Of a stretch of 64,000 nucleotides of DNA, positions 52,488 through 61,489 are shown one piece after another. The stretch is from Massilia sp. Se16.2.3. GTDB lineage: Bacteria > Pseudomonadota > Gammaproteobacteria > Burkholderiales > Burkholderiaceae_D. Positions within the stretch are counted from its first letter, which is position 1. Each line of letters starts with the position of its first letter. The notes below the pieces were generated by a model that saw only the letters and a program-made list of their open reading frames with translations, did no database searches and had not been told where the DNA came from. The translations under genes and the position numbers were made by a program. The stretch lies in assembly GCF_014171595.1 (NCBI RefSeq), contig NZ_CP050451.1:2418001-2482000 (forward strand), in the 5' to 3' direction.

Positions 52488-53791
52488 TCAGCCCTGCGGC
52501 AGCGTCACGACGAAGCGGGCGCCGCCGAGCGGCGAGGCCTCCACCGCCAGCGTTCCCCATGCAGCAGCACGGCCTTGCGGGCGATCGACAGGCCCAGGCC
52601 GAAGCCGCCGGTCGCGCGGTCGCGGCTGCGGTCGAGCCGGTAGAAGGGCTCGAAGATGCGTTCGCGCTCGTCCTCCGGAATGCCCGGCCCGTCGTCCTCC
52701 ACGGCGATCGTGATGCGGCTGCCGTCGCTGCGCGCCGACAGGCGGATGTCCTGCGCCGCATATTTCTGTGCATTCCTCAGCAAATTCGACAGCGCGCGTT
52801 TCAGGAGGCGCGGATCGGCCTTCACGCGCCCCAGCCCGTCGGGGCAGTCGAGCGCCAGGCGCTGTGCTCCCGGCGGCAGGCCGCTCTCGACCGTACGTAG
52901 CAGCACGCCGAGATCGACACTCTGCATCGGCAGGGCCTGTTCGCTGTCGAGGCGCGCCATCCCGAGCAGCTCGTTGACCAGGCTGTTCAGTTCAGTCACG
53001 TCGCCCTCCATCGCCGCGATGCGCGCGCGCAGGGCAGGGTCGTCCGCCCTGTCGTGCAGTAGTTCGAGTGCGAATTCCAGGCGCGCGATCGGCGTGCGCA
53101 GTTCGTGCGAGACCGAATGCAGCAGGTTCTTCTGCGACACGAGCAGCTGCTCGATGCGGTCGGCCATCAGGTCGATGCGTTCGGCCAGCGGATAGATGCT
53201 GCGCGAGGAGCGCATGCGCGCACGCGCCGACAGCTTGCCGGCGCCAAATTCGTCGGCCACGCGCGACAGCGTCTGCAAGCCCTGCCAGTGCGCGCGCGAC
53301 CACAGCGCGATGGGCGCGAGCAGCGCCAGCGCGACGATCACGTAGCGCACCGCCTCCATCTGCAGCGCCAGGCCGATGTCGATCGGCAGGTTGCGCGCAT
53401 GGATCACCTCGTCGTCGCTGCCGATATAGCGTTCGCCGGTGAGGTCGACGCGCCGGTAGAAGGACTTGTTCCCGACGTCGAGTACGACTTCGCCGCGCTC
53501 GAGCGCACCCAGGCTGGCCGCGGGCAGGAAGGTGCGCGCCCGTGCCAGCGTCACGAGGTCGTAGCGGGTATCGGAGACTTCGCGCGCCCGGTTCAGGCGG
53601 GTGAGCCATTCGTCGGTGGGCGCGGCGTCGACATATTGTTCGATCAGGAAGATCTGGGCCGAGGCCTGGCGCCGGGCGATGTCTTCCAGCGGGTCGCCGA
53701 ACAGGCGGCTCATCGTGAAGTAAATGACGAAGGTCGCCGCCGTGATCGATAACATCACCAGCATGAAAAAGCGGAAGAAAATCCGGTTCAC
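52488..53791 (-). CDS. rstB: RstB-like sensor histidine kinase, frameshifted near the end
   Basis: About 433 residues: two transmembrane segments (FFMLVMLSITAATFVIYFTM and VIVALALLAPIALW) enclose a periplasmic sensor region, followed by HAMP, HisKA with phosphorylated His229 (SVSHELRTPIARL), and HATPase with LRNAQKYA and DDGPGIPEDERERIFEPF. The frame is lost near 52555, where a missing G gives HGERWRW instead of HGGTLAVEASPLGG; the corrected end is at 52488. GTG start at 53791 with GGAG upstream. Most likely partner is the RR at 56581. Confidence 0.87.
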
Positions 53792-54166
53792 CCGTTGTTC
53801 TCCACCCGGCGCCTGCCTGTTGTGCGTTTTACCAACATCATTTTTCTCCCGCCGACATTGTATCGGAGCAAACAGCGAACCGGGCTTTTACAAATTCACG
53901 ACAATTGGCCGACATTTGATGCGGGATTAATAATTTCCCGCTGGGTAACATCAACGCAGATCAGGTTTTCCGTTTGCCCACCTGACATGCGAGTGTCGGT
54001 GGGCTTTTTTATTCCGGTCGCCGCCCAGCGGCGTGCGGCCAGCCGAAGCGCCACGAGGCCTGCCCTCCGCGCCATTGTTGCGTCAAGTGCTGGGGAGCAA
54101 GGATATGTTGGAGCTGGGCTTGCCTCAACGTAAAATAATGGCACCTGCGTTTTTGCGATCCCACCC
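53792..54166. other. Intergenic region between the kinase gene and mipA
   Basis: About 375 bases with no gene. It holds the kinase upstream region (minus), a possible small RNA with terminator (53938-54011, plus), and the mipA leader. No conserved operator is obvious. Confidence 0.5.
53976..54011 (+). terminator. Rho-independent terminator without an obvious gene upstream
   Basis: Stem GCCCACC/GGTGGGC with an inner TGACA/TGTC pairing, followed by six or seven T. A possible promoter (TTGGCC, 17 bp, TAATAA) ends at about 53934, so a transcript of roughly 70 nt could end here. It may be a small RNA or an attenuator of mipA. Confidence 0.6.
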
Positions 54167-55009
54167 ATGACCAAGCTTTTCGCCCTGGCCCTTGCAGCTG
54201 TAGCGAACACTGCCGCTGCACAGACGCCGGCGACCAATCCGATGCCTGACGGCAGCCGCGACATGTATGTCGGGCTGGGCGTCGTGTCGGCCCCGCGCTA
54301 CGAAGGCGCGCGCACGAGCGAGCGCCACGCACTGCCGGTGCTGCAGGTCCAGTGGAGCAATGGCGTCTTCGTGTCGGGCATGGGTGCCGGCATGCACCTG
54401 TCGCGCGCGCCCCAGGTCGAGTACGGACCGCTGATCGAAGTCCAGCCGCGTCGTGACGAGTCGGGGCGAAGCGGCGAGATCGGCTCCGCCACCGACACCC
54501 GCATCAGCATCATCAAGCTGCCGCCCACCACCCCCGAGAACCGCCCGGAAGGCATGGCGCCGGTCCACGCGCGCCTGCAGGCCGGCGGCTTCCTGAACAT
54601 CTATCTGGCGCCCGACTGGCGCCTGACCAGCAGCATGCTGTACGGCGCCGGCAACGCGCGCAACGGCGCCAGGCTCGATCTCGGCGTGCAGCGCCTGGCG
54701 ACGACCATCGGCGACGCCCACCGCATCACGCTGTCGGCTGGGCTGGCGATCGCCAACCGCAGCTATAACCAGGCCTTCTTTGGCGTCGACGAGGCCGATT
54801 CCCGCGCCAGCGGCAATCCCATGTTCGCGGCCGGCGGCGGCCGGAAGGATGCGCGCCTGGCCGCCCGCTGGAACTGGGCGTGGTCGCCGTCCTGGATGCT
54901 CACGTCCAGCGTCCAGGCCACGCACCTGCTGGGAAGTCCGCGCCACAGCCCGCTCGTCGAGCGGCCGACCAACCTGACGGTTTCCACCGCCATCGCCTAC
55001 CGGTTCTGA
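54167..55009 (+). CDS. mipA: MipA/OmpV family outer-membrane protein
   Basis: A 280-residue protein with a signal peptide (TKLFALALAAVANTAAAQ) and the MipA/OmpV pattern of beta strands: YVGLGVVSAPRYEGARTSER near the start, GFLNIYLAPDWRLTSSMLY in the middle, and a final aromatic residue (IAYRF) typical of outer-membrane barrels. MipA scaffolds murein enzymes in E. coli; related proteins are induced by antibiotics. It lies two bases upstream of the next gene and inside the split rstA/rstB region. Confidence 0.88.
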   Translation: MTKLFALALAAVANTAAAQTPATNPMPDGSRDMYVGLGVVSAPRYEGARTSERHALPVLQVQWSNGVFVSGMGAGMHLSRAPQVEYGPLIEVQPRRDESGRSGEIGSATDTRISIIKLPPTTPENRPEGMAPVHARLQAGGFLNIYLAPDWRLTSSMLYGAGNARNGARLDLGVQRLATTIGDAHRITLSAGLAIANRSYNQAFFGVDEADSRASGNPMFAAGGGRKDARLAARWNWAWSPSWMLTSSVQATHLLGSPRHSPLVERPTNLTVSTAIAYRF

Positions 55010-55011
55010 CG

Positions 55012-55708
55012 ATGCCACTGGCCCGCCACCTCTCCATCTGCGTCCTGTCGCTATGCGCCACGTCCGCCAGCGCGCAATTGCGTGCCGGGGAATGGGTCAG
55101 CTATCGCGATGCCTACCGCGCCATGGTGGTATTCGAAAAGTACGGCGGCGCCAAGAACTACCTGCAGAGCCAGCTCCAGGTCGCCCCCCAGGACAGGTCG
55201 GTCTCCTTCGACGGCCTGCAATTGACCCTGGCCGGCAAGACCAACCAGGTCAACCTGCCGCTCGACCCACTTGGACGCGCCGCTTTCCCCCTGCTCAAAG
55301 CGGCCTACGACGAGAACGTCGCCTTGCTGCTGAGCCGCAAGATCGGCAGCTTCACCGTGCGCCCGCGCGTATCGATCGCGCTCCAGGCCGACGGTTTGTA
55401 TGAAGACAGCGAGCTGCGCGCCGCCTGCGAGCAGGCACTGGGCTTCGCCCGCTACGGCGACGGCTCGCTGCGCAGCCGCCAGTGCGGCGGCGTGCGCTTC
55501 GTGTTCGCCAAGCGGGCAGGGGGAGGCCGGCGTGCGCCTGCATCGCCAGGACGGCAGCGACAGCGCGCTACCCGTCGTGTCCGGCACGGCCTTCGGCGGC
55601 GATGGCGACGACGGCTTCCCGACGGTGCTCTATCGTTTCAACGGCGCGGAGCGGGGCCAGTTGGTCACGGCCAATCCACCGCTGGCGATCGTGCCGGTCT
55701 TCGACTAA
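55012..55708 (+). CDS. Exported protein of unknown function, frameshifted
   Basis: About 232 residues with a signal peptide (LSICVLSLCATSASAQ). I do not recognise the family. Segments include GEWVSYRDAYRAMVVFEKYG and DENVALLLSRKIGSFTVRPR; the second frame ends GFPTVLYRFNGAERGQLVTA. The frame changes near 55515 in a G-run (GCAGGGGGAGG). It starts two bases after mipA, so the two are probably co-transcribed. Confidence 0.6.
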
Positions 55709-55772
55709 AAGCTCCCCGCACCGAAGGCAGGCGCCCTGTAGAATTGTTGCCTGACAATTTCATGGAGCCCCA

Positions 55773-56555
55773 ATGCGCCGTTTCCTCCTGCCCCTGCTGT
55801 TATCCGCCTGCACGCTGACCCAGGCGGCCGAATGGAAGGACAGTCCGCAAGTCGCGCGCCTGTTCGCCCAGGAAGGCGTCAAGGGAACCTTCATCGTCCA
55901 CGACGTCGCCGCCGACAGCTACACAGTGCATGACCGCCAGCGTGCGCAAACGCGCTACATTCCTGCCTCGACCTTCAAGATCGCCAACAGCCTGATCGGG
56001 TTGTCCACAAGCGTGGTGGCGAATGTCGACACGGTACTGCCCTATGGCAGCGGGCCAACGCGGCGGCCGGAATGGGCGCACGACATGTCGCTGCGCGATG
56101 CGATCAGGATATCGAACGTGCCGGTCTACCAGGGCATGGCGCGCCGCATTGGCCTCGAGCGCATGCGTGCGGGCCTGCGCACCCTCGAATACGGCAACAT
56201 GGATCCGGGGCAAAGCGTCGACACCTTCTGGCTGGACGGCCCGCTGGCGATCAGCGCCCAGGAGCAGACGGTCTTCCTCGACAGGCTGGCGCAGGATAAG
56301 CTGGCCGTGCCGAAGGAAGCGATGGCCGCGGTGCGCTACATCCTGCGCCAGGAGGGCAGGGAAGAACTCTATGCCAAGACCGGCTGGGGTTCGCCGCCAG
56401 GCGCCACGGTCGACATCGGCTGGTGGGTCGGCTGGGTGAAAAAGGACGGCAAGCTCTACACCTTTGCCCTGAACGTCGACATTCCGGACAACGAGACTGG
56501 CGCCAAGCGGGTATCGCTGGGCAAGGCCGCATTGACGGCGCTTGGCTTGCTTTGA
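55773..56555 (+). CDS. Class D (OXA-type) beta-lactamase
   Basis: A 260-residue serine beta-lactamase. All class D motifs are visible: STFK with Ser66 and Lys69 (IPASTFKIANSLIG), SNV at 114-116, YGN at 140-142, KTG at 202-204, and WWVGWV at 217-222. The N-terminus has a signal peptide with LSAC, a possible lipobox (Cys13), so it may be a lipoprotein. Hydrolyses penicillins and possibly oxacillin or carbapenems; the range cannot be read from sequence. No integron or IS is adjacent, so it looks chromosomal and intrinsic. Confidence 0.92.
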   Translation: MRRFLLPLLLSACTLTQAAEWKDSPQVARLFAQEGVKGTFIVHDVAADSYTVHDRQRAQTRYIPASTFKIANSLIGLSTSVVANVDTVLPYGSGPTRRPEWAHDMSLRDAIRISNVPVYQGMARRIGLERMRAGLRTLEYGNMDPGQSVDTFWLDGPLAISAQEQTVFLDRLAQDKLAVPKEAMAAVRYILRQEGREELYAKTGWGSPPGATVDIGWWVGWVKKDGKLYTFALNVDIPDNETGAKRVSLGKAALTALGLL

Positions 56556-56580
56556 ATTAGCGCGCCTGACAGAACCGCTC

Positions 56581-57288
56581 TCAGTTCCAGGCCGAGGGCG
56601 AGAACAGGTAGCCCTCGCCCCAGACCGTCTTGATCTTCTCCGACTTGGTGTCGTCGAACTTGCGGCGCAATTTCGAGATGCAGTTGTCGATGCTGCGATC
56701 TAACCCGTCGAACTCGATGCCGCGCATTTTCTTCAGCAATTCGTCGCGCGAGAGCACCCGTCCGGCCGCCTCGGCCAGCACCAGCAGCAGCTTGTATTCG
56801 GTATTGCTCAGCACACAGAGTTCGTCGCGCCAGTAGACGGTGCGGTCGCTGCCGACGATGCGCAGGGCGCCGAATTGTAGCTCGCCCGCGTCGGGCGCAG
56901 CCTTGCCGCCGCTGTTGGCGCCGCTGTTGCTTGTCCTGCGCAGCAGGGCACGCAAACGCGCCAGCAGCACGCGCGGCTGCACCGGCTTGTTGACGAAGTC
57001 GTCCGCGCCCTGTTCCAGGCCCGAGACCTCGTCGTAGGAGTCCTCGCGCGCGGTGAGGATCAGGATCGGCACCGGCGAGATCGCGCGGATCTGGCGGCAG
57101 ACCACCATGCCGTCCAGGCCCGGCAGCATCAGGTCGAGCACCACCACGTCCGGCATGAAGGCCTGGAAGCGCGACAGAGCTTCGTCGCCGCGGGTGACGA
57201 GCTCGACGGTGAACTCGTAGTTGGACAGATATTCGGTAACGAGCTCGGCCAGGCGCGCATCGTCTTCCACCAGTAATACTCGGTACAT
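56581..57288 (-). CDS. rstA: RstA-like response regulator (OmpR/PhoB family)
   Basis: A 235-residue regulator. The receiver domain has the acidic pair in LVEDDARLAEL, the phosphate acceptor Asp52 (VVLDLMLPGLDG) and Lys in VNKPVQPRVL. The DNA-binding winged helix has LSNTEYKLLLVLAEAAGRVL and IDNCISKLRRKFDD. The ATG at 57288 has GAGGAGAAAC upstream. The likely partner kinase is encoded at 52488 on the same strand, about 2.8 kb away, with three plus-strand genes between. Confidence 0.9.
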   Translation of the reverse strand: MYRVLLVEDDARLAELVTEYLSNYEFTVELVTRGDEALSRFQAFMPDVVVLDLMLPGLDGMVVCRQIRAISPVPILILTAREDSYDEVSGLEQGADDFVNKPVQPRVLLARLRALLRRTSNSGANSGGKAAPDAGELQFGALRIVGSDRTVYWRDELCVLSNTEYKLLLVLAEAAGRVLSRDELLKKMRGIEFDGLDRSIDNCISKLRRKFDDTKSEKIKTVWGEGYLFSPSAWN

Positions 57289-57427
57289 GTGTTTCTCCTC
57301 GCTCGACATTCTATAAGAGCAATAGTCGTAAAACACATTTCCTACATAATGGAGACAAGCGGATACAGTTTCGGGACAGTCGGCATATTTCGCAGCCCGA
57401 TTCCTCATCCCGTTCCGTCATGGGACG

Positions 57428-57456
57428 AAAAAAAATCCGCCGCAGCGGATTTTTTA
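57428..57456 (-). terminator. Terminator of sodB
   Basis: Stem AATCCGC/GCGGATT with loop CGCA, flanked by A-runs on one side and T-runs on the other, so it can end transcripts from both strands. It lies 16 bases after the sodB stop. Confidence 0.88.
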
Positions 57457-57471
57457 CACGGCAGCCGAAAC

Positions 57472-58050
57472 TCAGGCCATGTTGCCGTTCACGAATTCCC
57501 AGTTGACCAGGTTCCACCACGATTCCACGAACTTGGCGCGGGCGTTGCGGTAGTCGATGTAGTAGGCGTGTTCCCAGACGTCGCAGGTCAGGAGGGCCTT
57601 GTCGTCGGAAGCCAGCGGGGTGTGCGCGTTCGAGGTGTTGACGATGTCGACGCCGCCGTCGGCCTTCTGCACCAGCCAGGTCCAGCCCGAACCGAAGTTG
57701 CCGACCGCCGACTTCGAGAACTCTTCCTTGAACTTGTCGAACGAACCCCACTTGGCGTTGATCGCGTCCGCTACTTTGCCGGTCGGGGCGCCGCCACCGT
57801 TCGGGGTCATGCAGTTCCAGAAGAAGGTGTGGTTCCAGACCTGGGCCGAATTGTTGAAGATGCCGCCCGAGGACTTCTTGACGATTTCTTCCAGGGACAT
57901 GTTCTCGAACTCAGTGCCCTTGATCAGGTTGTTCAGGTTGGTCACATAGCCAGCATGGTGCTTGCCATAGTGAAATTCCAGGGTCTCGGCGGAGATATGC
58001 GGCTGGAGGGCGTCTTTCGCGTACGGCAGCGGTGGCAGAGTATGTTCCAT
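57472..58050 (-). CDS. sodB: Superoxide dismutase (Fe type)
   Basis: A 192-residue Fe/Mn-family superoxide dismutase that removes superoxide in the cytoplasm. Metal ligands lie in [27 protein letters not shown] and [22 protein letters not shown] and the motif [14 protein letters not shown] fit the iron enzyme SodB. AGAGGAA precedes the ATG at 58050. It follows xseA on the same strand, a conserved Burkholderiales order. Confidence 0.95.
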   Translation of the reverse strand: MEHTLPPLPYAKDALQPHISAETLEFHYGKHHAGYVTNLNNLIKGTEFENMSLEEIVKKSSGGIFNNSAQVWNHTFFWNCMTPNGGGAPTGKVADAINAKWGSFDKFKEEFSKSAVGNFGSGWTWLVQKADGGVDIVNTSNAHTPLASDDKALLTCDVWEHAYYIDYRNARAKFVESWWNLVNWEFVNGNMA

Positions 58051-58176
58051 GTCTTATTCCTCTAATTGGTTGGAAACGGTGAACGATTCGTCCGAAACGG
58101 CGCATATTCTAAACCGGATGGCCTGATGTTGCATGTTTGCTCCCGAAACCACGGTTTCGCCCGACCGGCGAGGCCT

Positions 58177-59538
58177 TTATTCGAGTCTTGCCTGCACGCT
58201 CGATACCTTCACTTCGGCGCTGCCCTCGGCCAGGCGCATCGTCAGTACCTGACGTGCCTTTATCTGCCCCGGCGAGCGCAGCGCCTGGCCCTCGGCATTG
58301 CTGACGATGGCATAGCCGCGCTCGAGCGTGCGCTGCGGGTTCAGCAGTTCCAGCTGCGATGCCAGCGCCGTCAAGGCATCGCGCCGTTGTTTGACCAGGC
58401 TGCACACGCTCCCGTTCAGGTGACGCTGTTCCGAGGCCAGCTGGGCACGCAGCGTGCGCAGGTCCGGGCGGTGCCGCGCCCAGCGCTGCTGCAGCTGGGC
58501 CAGCAGCACGCCGCCGCGGTGCAATGGCATGCGCACGCCATGGGTGAGGGCACCCGCCATGCTGCGCAATTTGAGGCGCTGGTGCGCGATCTGGGCTGTC
58601 GGGCTGAGCAGGCGCCGGCTGAGGTTATCCAGGCCCTGGCTCGCCTCCGACAGCGTGCGCCGCATCGCACGGCGCAGGTCGGTGGCATCCGCCGCAAGCG
58701 AGGCCATCCAGTCGTCGCGCGGAGTGGCGGCCAGCTCGGCAGCGGCCGTCGGCGTGGCGGCGCGCAGGTCGGCGGCGAAGTCGGCAATGGTGACGTCGGT
58801 TTCGTGGCCGACGCCTGAAATGACGGGGATGCCGCAGGCGGCGATCGCCCGTGCCACGCATTCCTCGTTGAAGGACCACAGGTCTTCGATCGAGCCGCCG
58901 CCGCGGCAAACCAGCAGCACGTCGACCTCGGCGCGGCGCGAAGCGGTCATGATGGCCTCGGCGATCTTGTCGGCCGCAAACTGCCCTTGGACGGGCGCCG
59001 GATACAGCACGATGTTCACGTGCGGCGCGCGCCGTTTGAGGGCCGTCAGGATATCGCGCAGCGCGGCCGCCTGCGGACTGGTAACGATGCCGATGCTGCG
59101 CGTGAACAGGGGCAGTGGGCGCTTGCGTTCGGGCGCGAACAGTCCTTGGGCCGCCAGCTTTTCCTTCAGGCGCAGGAAGGCTTCATAGAGCTGGCCGACC
59201 CCGGCGCGGCGGATCGCCTCGACATTGATCTGGTAGTCGCCTCTGGCGCCGTATAGCGTGACGAGGGCGCGCACCTCGACCTTGTCGCCTTCGCGCGGGA
59301 CGAAGCCGGCATATTGGGCGCGGCTGCGGAACATGACGGAGCGCACCTGGGCGGCGTCGTCCTTCAGCGTGAAATACCAGTGGCCGGAGGCGGCGCGCGT
59401 GAAGTTCGAGATTTCCCCACCGATCCACACCAGCGGGAAGCTGCGCTCGAGCAGGCGCGCCACCTGCGCATTCAAGGCGGTGACGCTGAGGACGGCGGGT
59501 GCCGCATAGGCGGCGTCGGAAGTCGAATCGTTGAGCAT
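58177..59538 (-). CDS. xseA: Exodeoxyribonuclease VII large subunit
   Basis: A 453-residue subunit that with XseB degrades single-stranded DNA. An N-terminal OB fold ([20 protein letters not shown]) is followed by the catalytic domain with [37 protein letters not shown] and [19 protein letters not shown]. The C-terminus is a helical region. Intact frame. Its upstream region is the repeat array described below, shared with exbB. Confidence 0.95.
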   Translation of the reverse strand: MLNDSTSDAAYAAPAVLSVTALNAQVARLLERSFPLVWIGGEISNFTRAASGHWYFTLKDDAAQVRSVMFRSRAQYAGFVPREGDKVEVRALVTLYGARGDYQINVEAIRRAGVGQLYEAFLRLKEKLAAQGLFAPERKRPLPLFTRSIGIVTSPQAAALRDILTALKRRAPHVNIVLYPAPVQGQFAADKIAEAIMTASRRAEVDVLLVCRGGGSIEDLWSFNEECVARAIAACGIPVISGVGHETDVTIADFAADLRAATPTAAAELAATPRDDWMASLAADATDLRRAMRRTLSEASQGLDNLSRRLLSPTAQIAHQRLKLRSMAGALTHGVRMPLHRGGVLLAQLQQRWARHRPDLRTLRAQLASEQRHLNGSVCSLVKQRRDALTALASQLELLNPQRTLERGYAIVSNAEGQALRSPGQIKARQVLTMRLAEGSAEVKVSSVQARLE

Positions 59539-59671
59539 GATCGTAGCGGATGGAAGAAGCCGAGCGATGAGCTTATGGCATATCCGTGGCGGATAAACAA
59601 GGGTTTTCTATCGCGCGGCGCCACGCGGGTGGCATCGCCTTTTTTGCTGGCAGCCCAGGGTGATCTGTTTT

Positions 59672-59732
59672 AAATCAAACACTTGCAAGGTGGTAAGGGC
59701 ACTTGGGCACAATGTTATCCACAAAAAATGTG
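59672..59732 (+). promoter_or_regulatory. IHF-DnaA repeat unit 1
   Basis: AATCAAACACTTG (59673-59685) is an exact match to the IHF consensus. The DnaA box TTATCCACA is at 59715-59723, inside CACA...TGTG arms. Box starts 42 bp after the AATCAA start. Confidence 0.8.
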
Positions 59733-59795
59733 GGGAACTCAGCAGTAAGCGGCCGAGGCTGCCACAAAAGCGGGCACGTGGTGGAAGACTGTTTT

Positions 59796-59856
59796 GAATC
59801 AAGGGCTTAAGACATGTCGAACGGCCTTGCGCACATTGTTTTCCACAGTTTGTGTG
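59796..59856 (+). promoter_or_regulatory. IHF-DnaA repeat unit 2
   Basis: AATCAAGGGCTTA (59797-59809) is an exact match to the IHF consensus. The box TTTTCCACA (59839-59847) has one mismatch. Preceded by CTTGCGCACA. Offset is 42 bp. Confidence 0.78.
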
Positions 59857-59976
59857 TAAAGGCTGCGCCGGCTTGCCGAGCCGACCCCATAACGGTACGG
59901 GACATCCCGCTTTTCTCTTCCGTATGCGTAGTTCTTAACTGTGCGAAAAATTTATGCAGCGTCAAATTTCTCTTTG

Positions 59977-60037
59977 AAATCAAAGCGCTTGGCGGAGCGC
60001 AACACGCTTCCTCACAATTTTATCCACAGAAAATGTG
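59977..60037 (+). promoter_or_regulatory. IHF-DnaA repeat unit 3
   Basis: AATCAA at 59978 followed by AGCGCTTG, so the TTG is one base farther than consensus. The box TTATCCACA (60020-60028) is perfect. Offset is 42 bp. Confidence 0.78.
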
Positions 60038-60189
60038 AAGAAGCGCATCCTAGGGACGATGCGACTTTCAGGCCCGGGGCTTTTCCGGACGGGACCGCTT
60101 CAACGCTAAGACTGTTCAGCACATGCTGCCCGCAAACCCGCAGGCCGCGGTAATTGCTTAAAAAGCCAGCGACGCTAAAACGCTGTTCA

Positions 60190-60250
60190 AATTCATGGAC
60201 TTAGTGTTTGCCAGGGCTGATTGCACACATTCTTTTCCACAGAAAGCGTG
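60190..60250 (+). promoter_or_regulatory. IHF-DnaA repeat unit 4, degenerate
   Basis: The IHF half is degenerate (ATTCATGGACTTA at 60191). The box TTTTCCACA (60233-60241) has one mismatch. The 42-bp offset is kept. Confidence 0.65.
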
Positions 60251-60413
60251 GATAGACCTTGATGCTCAACAAGATAGCGGCCCAACAGGAGAACGGCGGG
60301 GCCTGTAGCCATGAACTCCGCCGGAAGTCGATTGAACAACTACTTCCACCCAGCGCTCCCGCTCCCTTTGCAACAGACTGCTACGTTTCGAGGCAGAAAT
60401 ACTTTCCTGTTTA

Positions 60414-60474
60414 AAATCAAGGGGATGAAGCGAACTGGTCCCGCTTGCTCACACTTTTGTCCACAAAAAGTGTG
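60414..60474 (+). promoter_or_regulatory. IHF-DnaA repeat unit 5
   Basis: AATCAA at 60415 lacks the downstream TTR. The box TTGTCCACA (60457-60465) has one mismatch; its arms CACACTTTT/AAAAGTGTG are the most symmetric of the set. Offset is 42 bp. Confidence 0.7.
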
Positions 60475-60553
60475 GGCATCTACTTCAATGTTCGCTGCCG
60501 GCCGGGTGGTTCGATCCATGCTGCATTTATAGGCGCGGCTTTATTGTTGAGCT

Positions 60554-60614
60554 AAATCAAAGACTTAGTCTGCTCGACTGATCCTTGCGCACAATTTTAT
60601 CCACAGAAAATGTT
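60554..60614 (+). promoter_or_regulatory. IHF-DnaA repeat unit 6
   Basis: AATCAAAGACTTA (60555-60567) is an exact IHF consensus match. The box TTATCCACA (60597-60605) is perfect, preceded by CTTGCGCACA. Offset is 42 bp. Confidence 0.8.
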
Positions 60615-60719
60615 TGCAAGTTCCGCTCGGCCACTGTCACTGCACATTTCGTGCGCGTCAAAACGAAACAATGATTTCCTTCGCTGCCAAATTCTTGCGC
60701 ATAGGAAAAATTTCCTTAA

Positions 60720-60780
60720 GAATCAAGGTGCTTGTGCCTGATCAAGGCCCTTGCGCACAATTTTATCCACAGAAATTGTG
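60720..60780 (+). promoter_or_regulatory. IHF-DnaA repeat unit 7
   Basis: AATCAA at 60721 followed by GGTGCTTG. The box TTATCCACA (60763-60771) is perfect, preceded by CTTGCGCACA, and lies about 110 bp before the exbB start. Offset is 42 bp. Confidence 0.8.
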
Positions 60781-60883
60781 CAGAACTTTGGCCAGCAGCC
60801 TCGCGCACGGCGCGTGTCAGGCTTGCCGCAATGCTGTCAACTTGTTACATTGCCGAATTCGTTTCTATTTAGCAGGAGTTCAC

Positions 60884-61489
60884 TTGTTCGCCATTCTCCA
60901 AGCCGCCGGTTGGCCCATCTGGCCTTTGTTGTTCGCTTCCATCCTGGCCCTGGCCCTGATCATCGAACGCCTGGTTTACCTGCGCCGCGAAAAAATCCTG
61001 CCGAAGCAGCTGCTGGGCGAAGTGATCCAGGTCTACCGCAACAACAAGGTCACCCCCGACATCATCAATACGCTGGAACAGAATTCGCCGCTCGGCACCG
61101 TGCTGGCGGCCGCGCTGCGCAACGTCGACGCGCCGCGCGAAGTCATGAAGGAATCGATCGAAGAGGCCGGCCGTGGCGTCGCCCATGTGCTCGAGCGCTT
61201 CCTGACCACGCTGGGCACGATCGCTTCGCTGGCGCCGCTGATGGGCCTGTTCGGTACGGTGGTCGGCATGATCGAGATTTTTGGCTCGCAAAACGCCAGC
61301 GGCGCCAACCCGGCCCAGCTGGCGCACGGCATCTCGGTGGCGCTGTACAACACCGGGTTCGGCCTCGCGATCGCCATGCCGGCGCTGGTGTTCTACCGCC
61401 ACTTCCGCGCCCTGGTCGACAGCTTCATCATCGACATGGAACTGCAGGCCGTGAAATTTGTCGACGTCGTCCACGGGGCGCGCAAATGA
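60884..61489 (+). CDS. exbB: MotA/TolQ/ExbB-type proton channel protein
   Basis: A 201-residue inner-membrane protein with three membrane segments (PLLFASILALALIIERLVYL, LGTIASLAPLMGLFGTVVGM, SVALYNTGFGLAIAMPALV). The TTG start at 60884 is chosen because GCAGGAG lies five bases upstream and LFAILQAAGWPIWPL begins the family; no ATG or GTG fits. ExbB and ExbD power TonB-dependent transport or Tol-Pal-type functions. The stop overlaps the exbD ATG (ATGA). Confidence 0.92.
   Translation: MFAILQAAGWPIWPLLFASILALALIIERLVYLRREKILPKQLLGEVIQVYRNNKVTPDIINTLEQNSPLGTVLAAALRNVDAPREVMKESIEEAGRGVAHVLERFLTTLGTIASLAPLMGLFGTVVGMIEIFGSQNASGANPAQLAHGISVALYNTGFGLAIAMPALVFYRHFRALVDSFIIDMELQAVKFVDVVHGARK

Larger units (their letters stand above)
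59539..60883. other. 1.3-kb non-coding region with seven IHF-DnaA repeat units
   Basis: Divergent xseA/exbB intergenic region. Seven 61-bp units spaced 124-224 bp apart (box to box) fill it; see the seven entries. Each has an AATCAA-type IHF site, then 42 bp later a DnaA box within an imperfect palindrome. Between units the sequence varies and has no common theme I can see. No long frame fits a gene. Confidence 0.9.

Noticed and set aside
53976..54011. tRNA gene
   Set aside because: There is no cloverleaf or T-loop motif; the hairpin plus T-run is a terminator.
59672..60780. Chromosomal or plasmid replication origin
   Set aside because: DnaA boxes and IHF-like sites are present, but no dnaA, dnaN, rpmH, repA or parAB lies nearby, and boxes are spread over 1.1 kb without a visible AT-rich unwinding element.
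59672..60780. CRISPR array
   Set aside because: Units are 61 bp with variable 60-160 bp gaps, imperfect repeats and no cas genes, which does not fit CRISPR.
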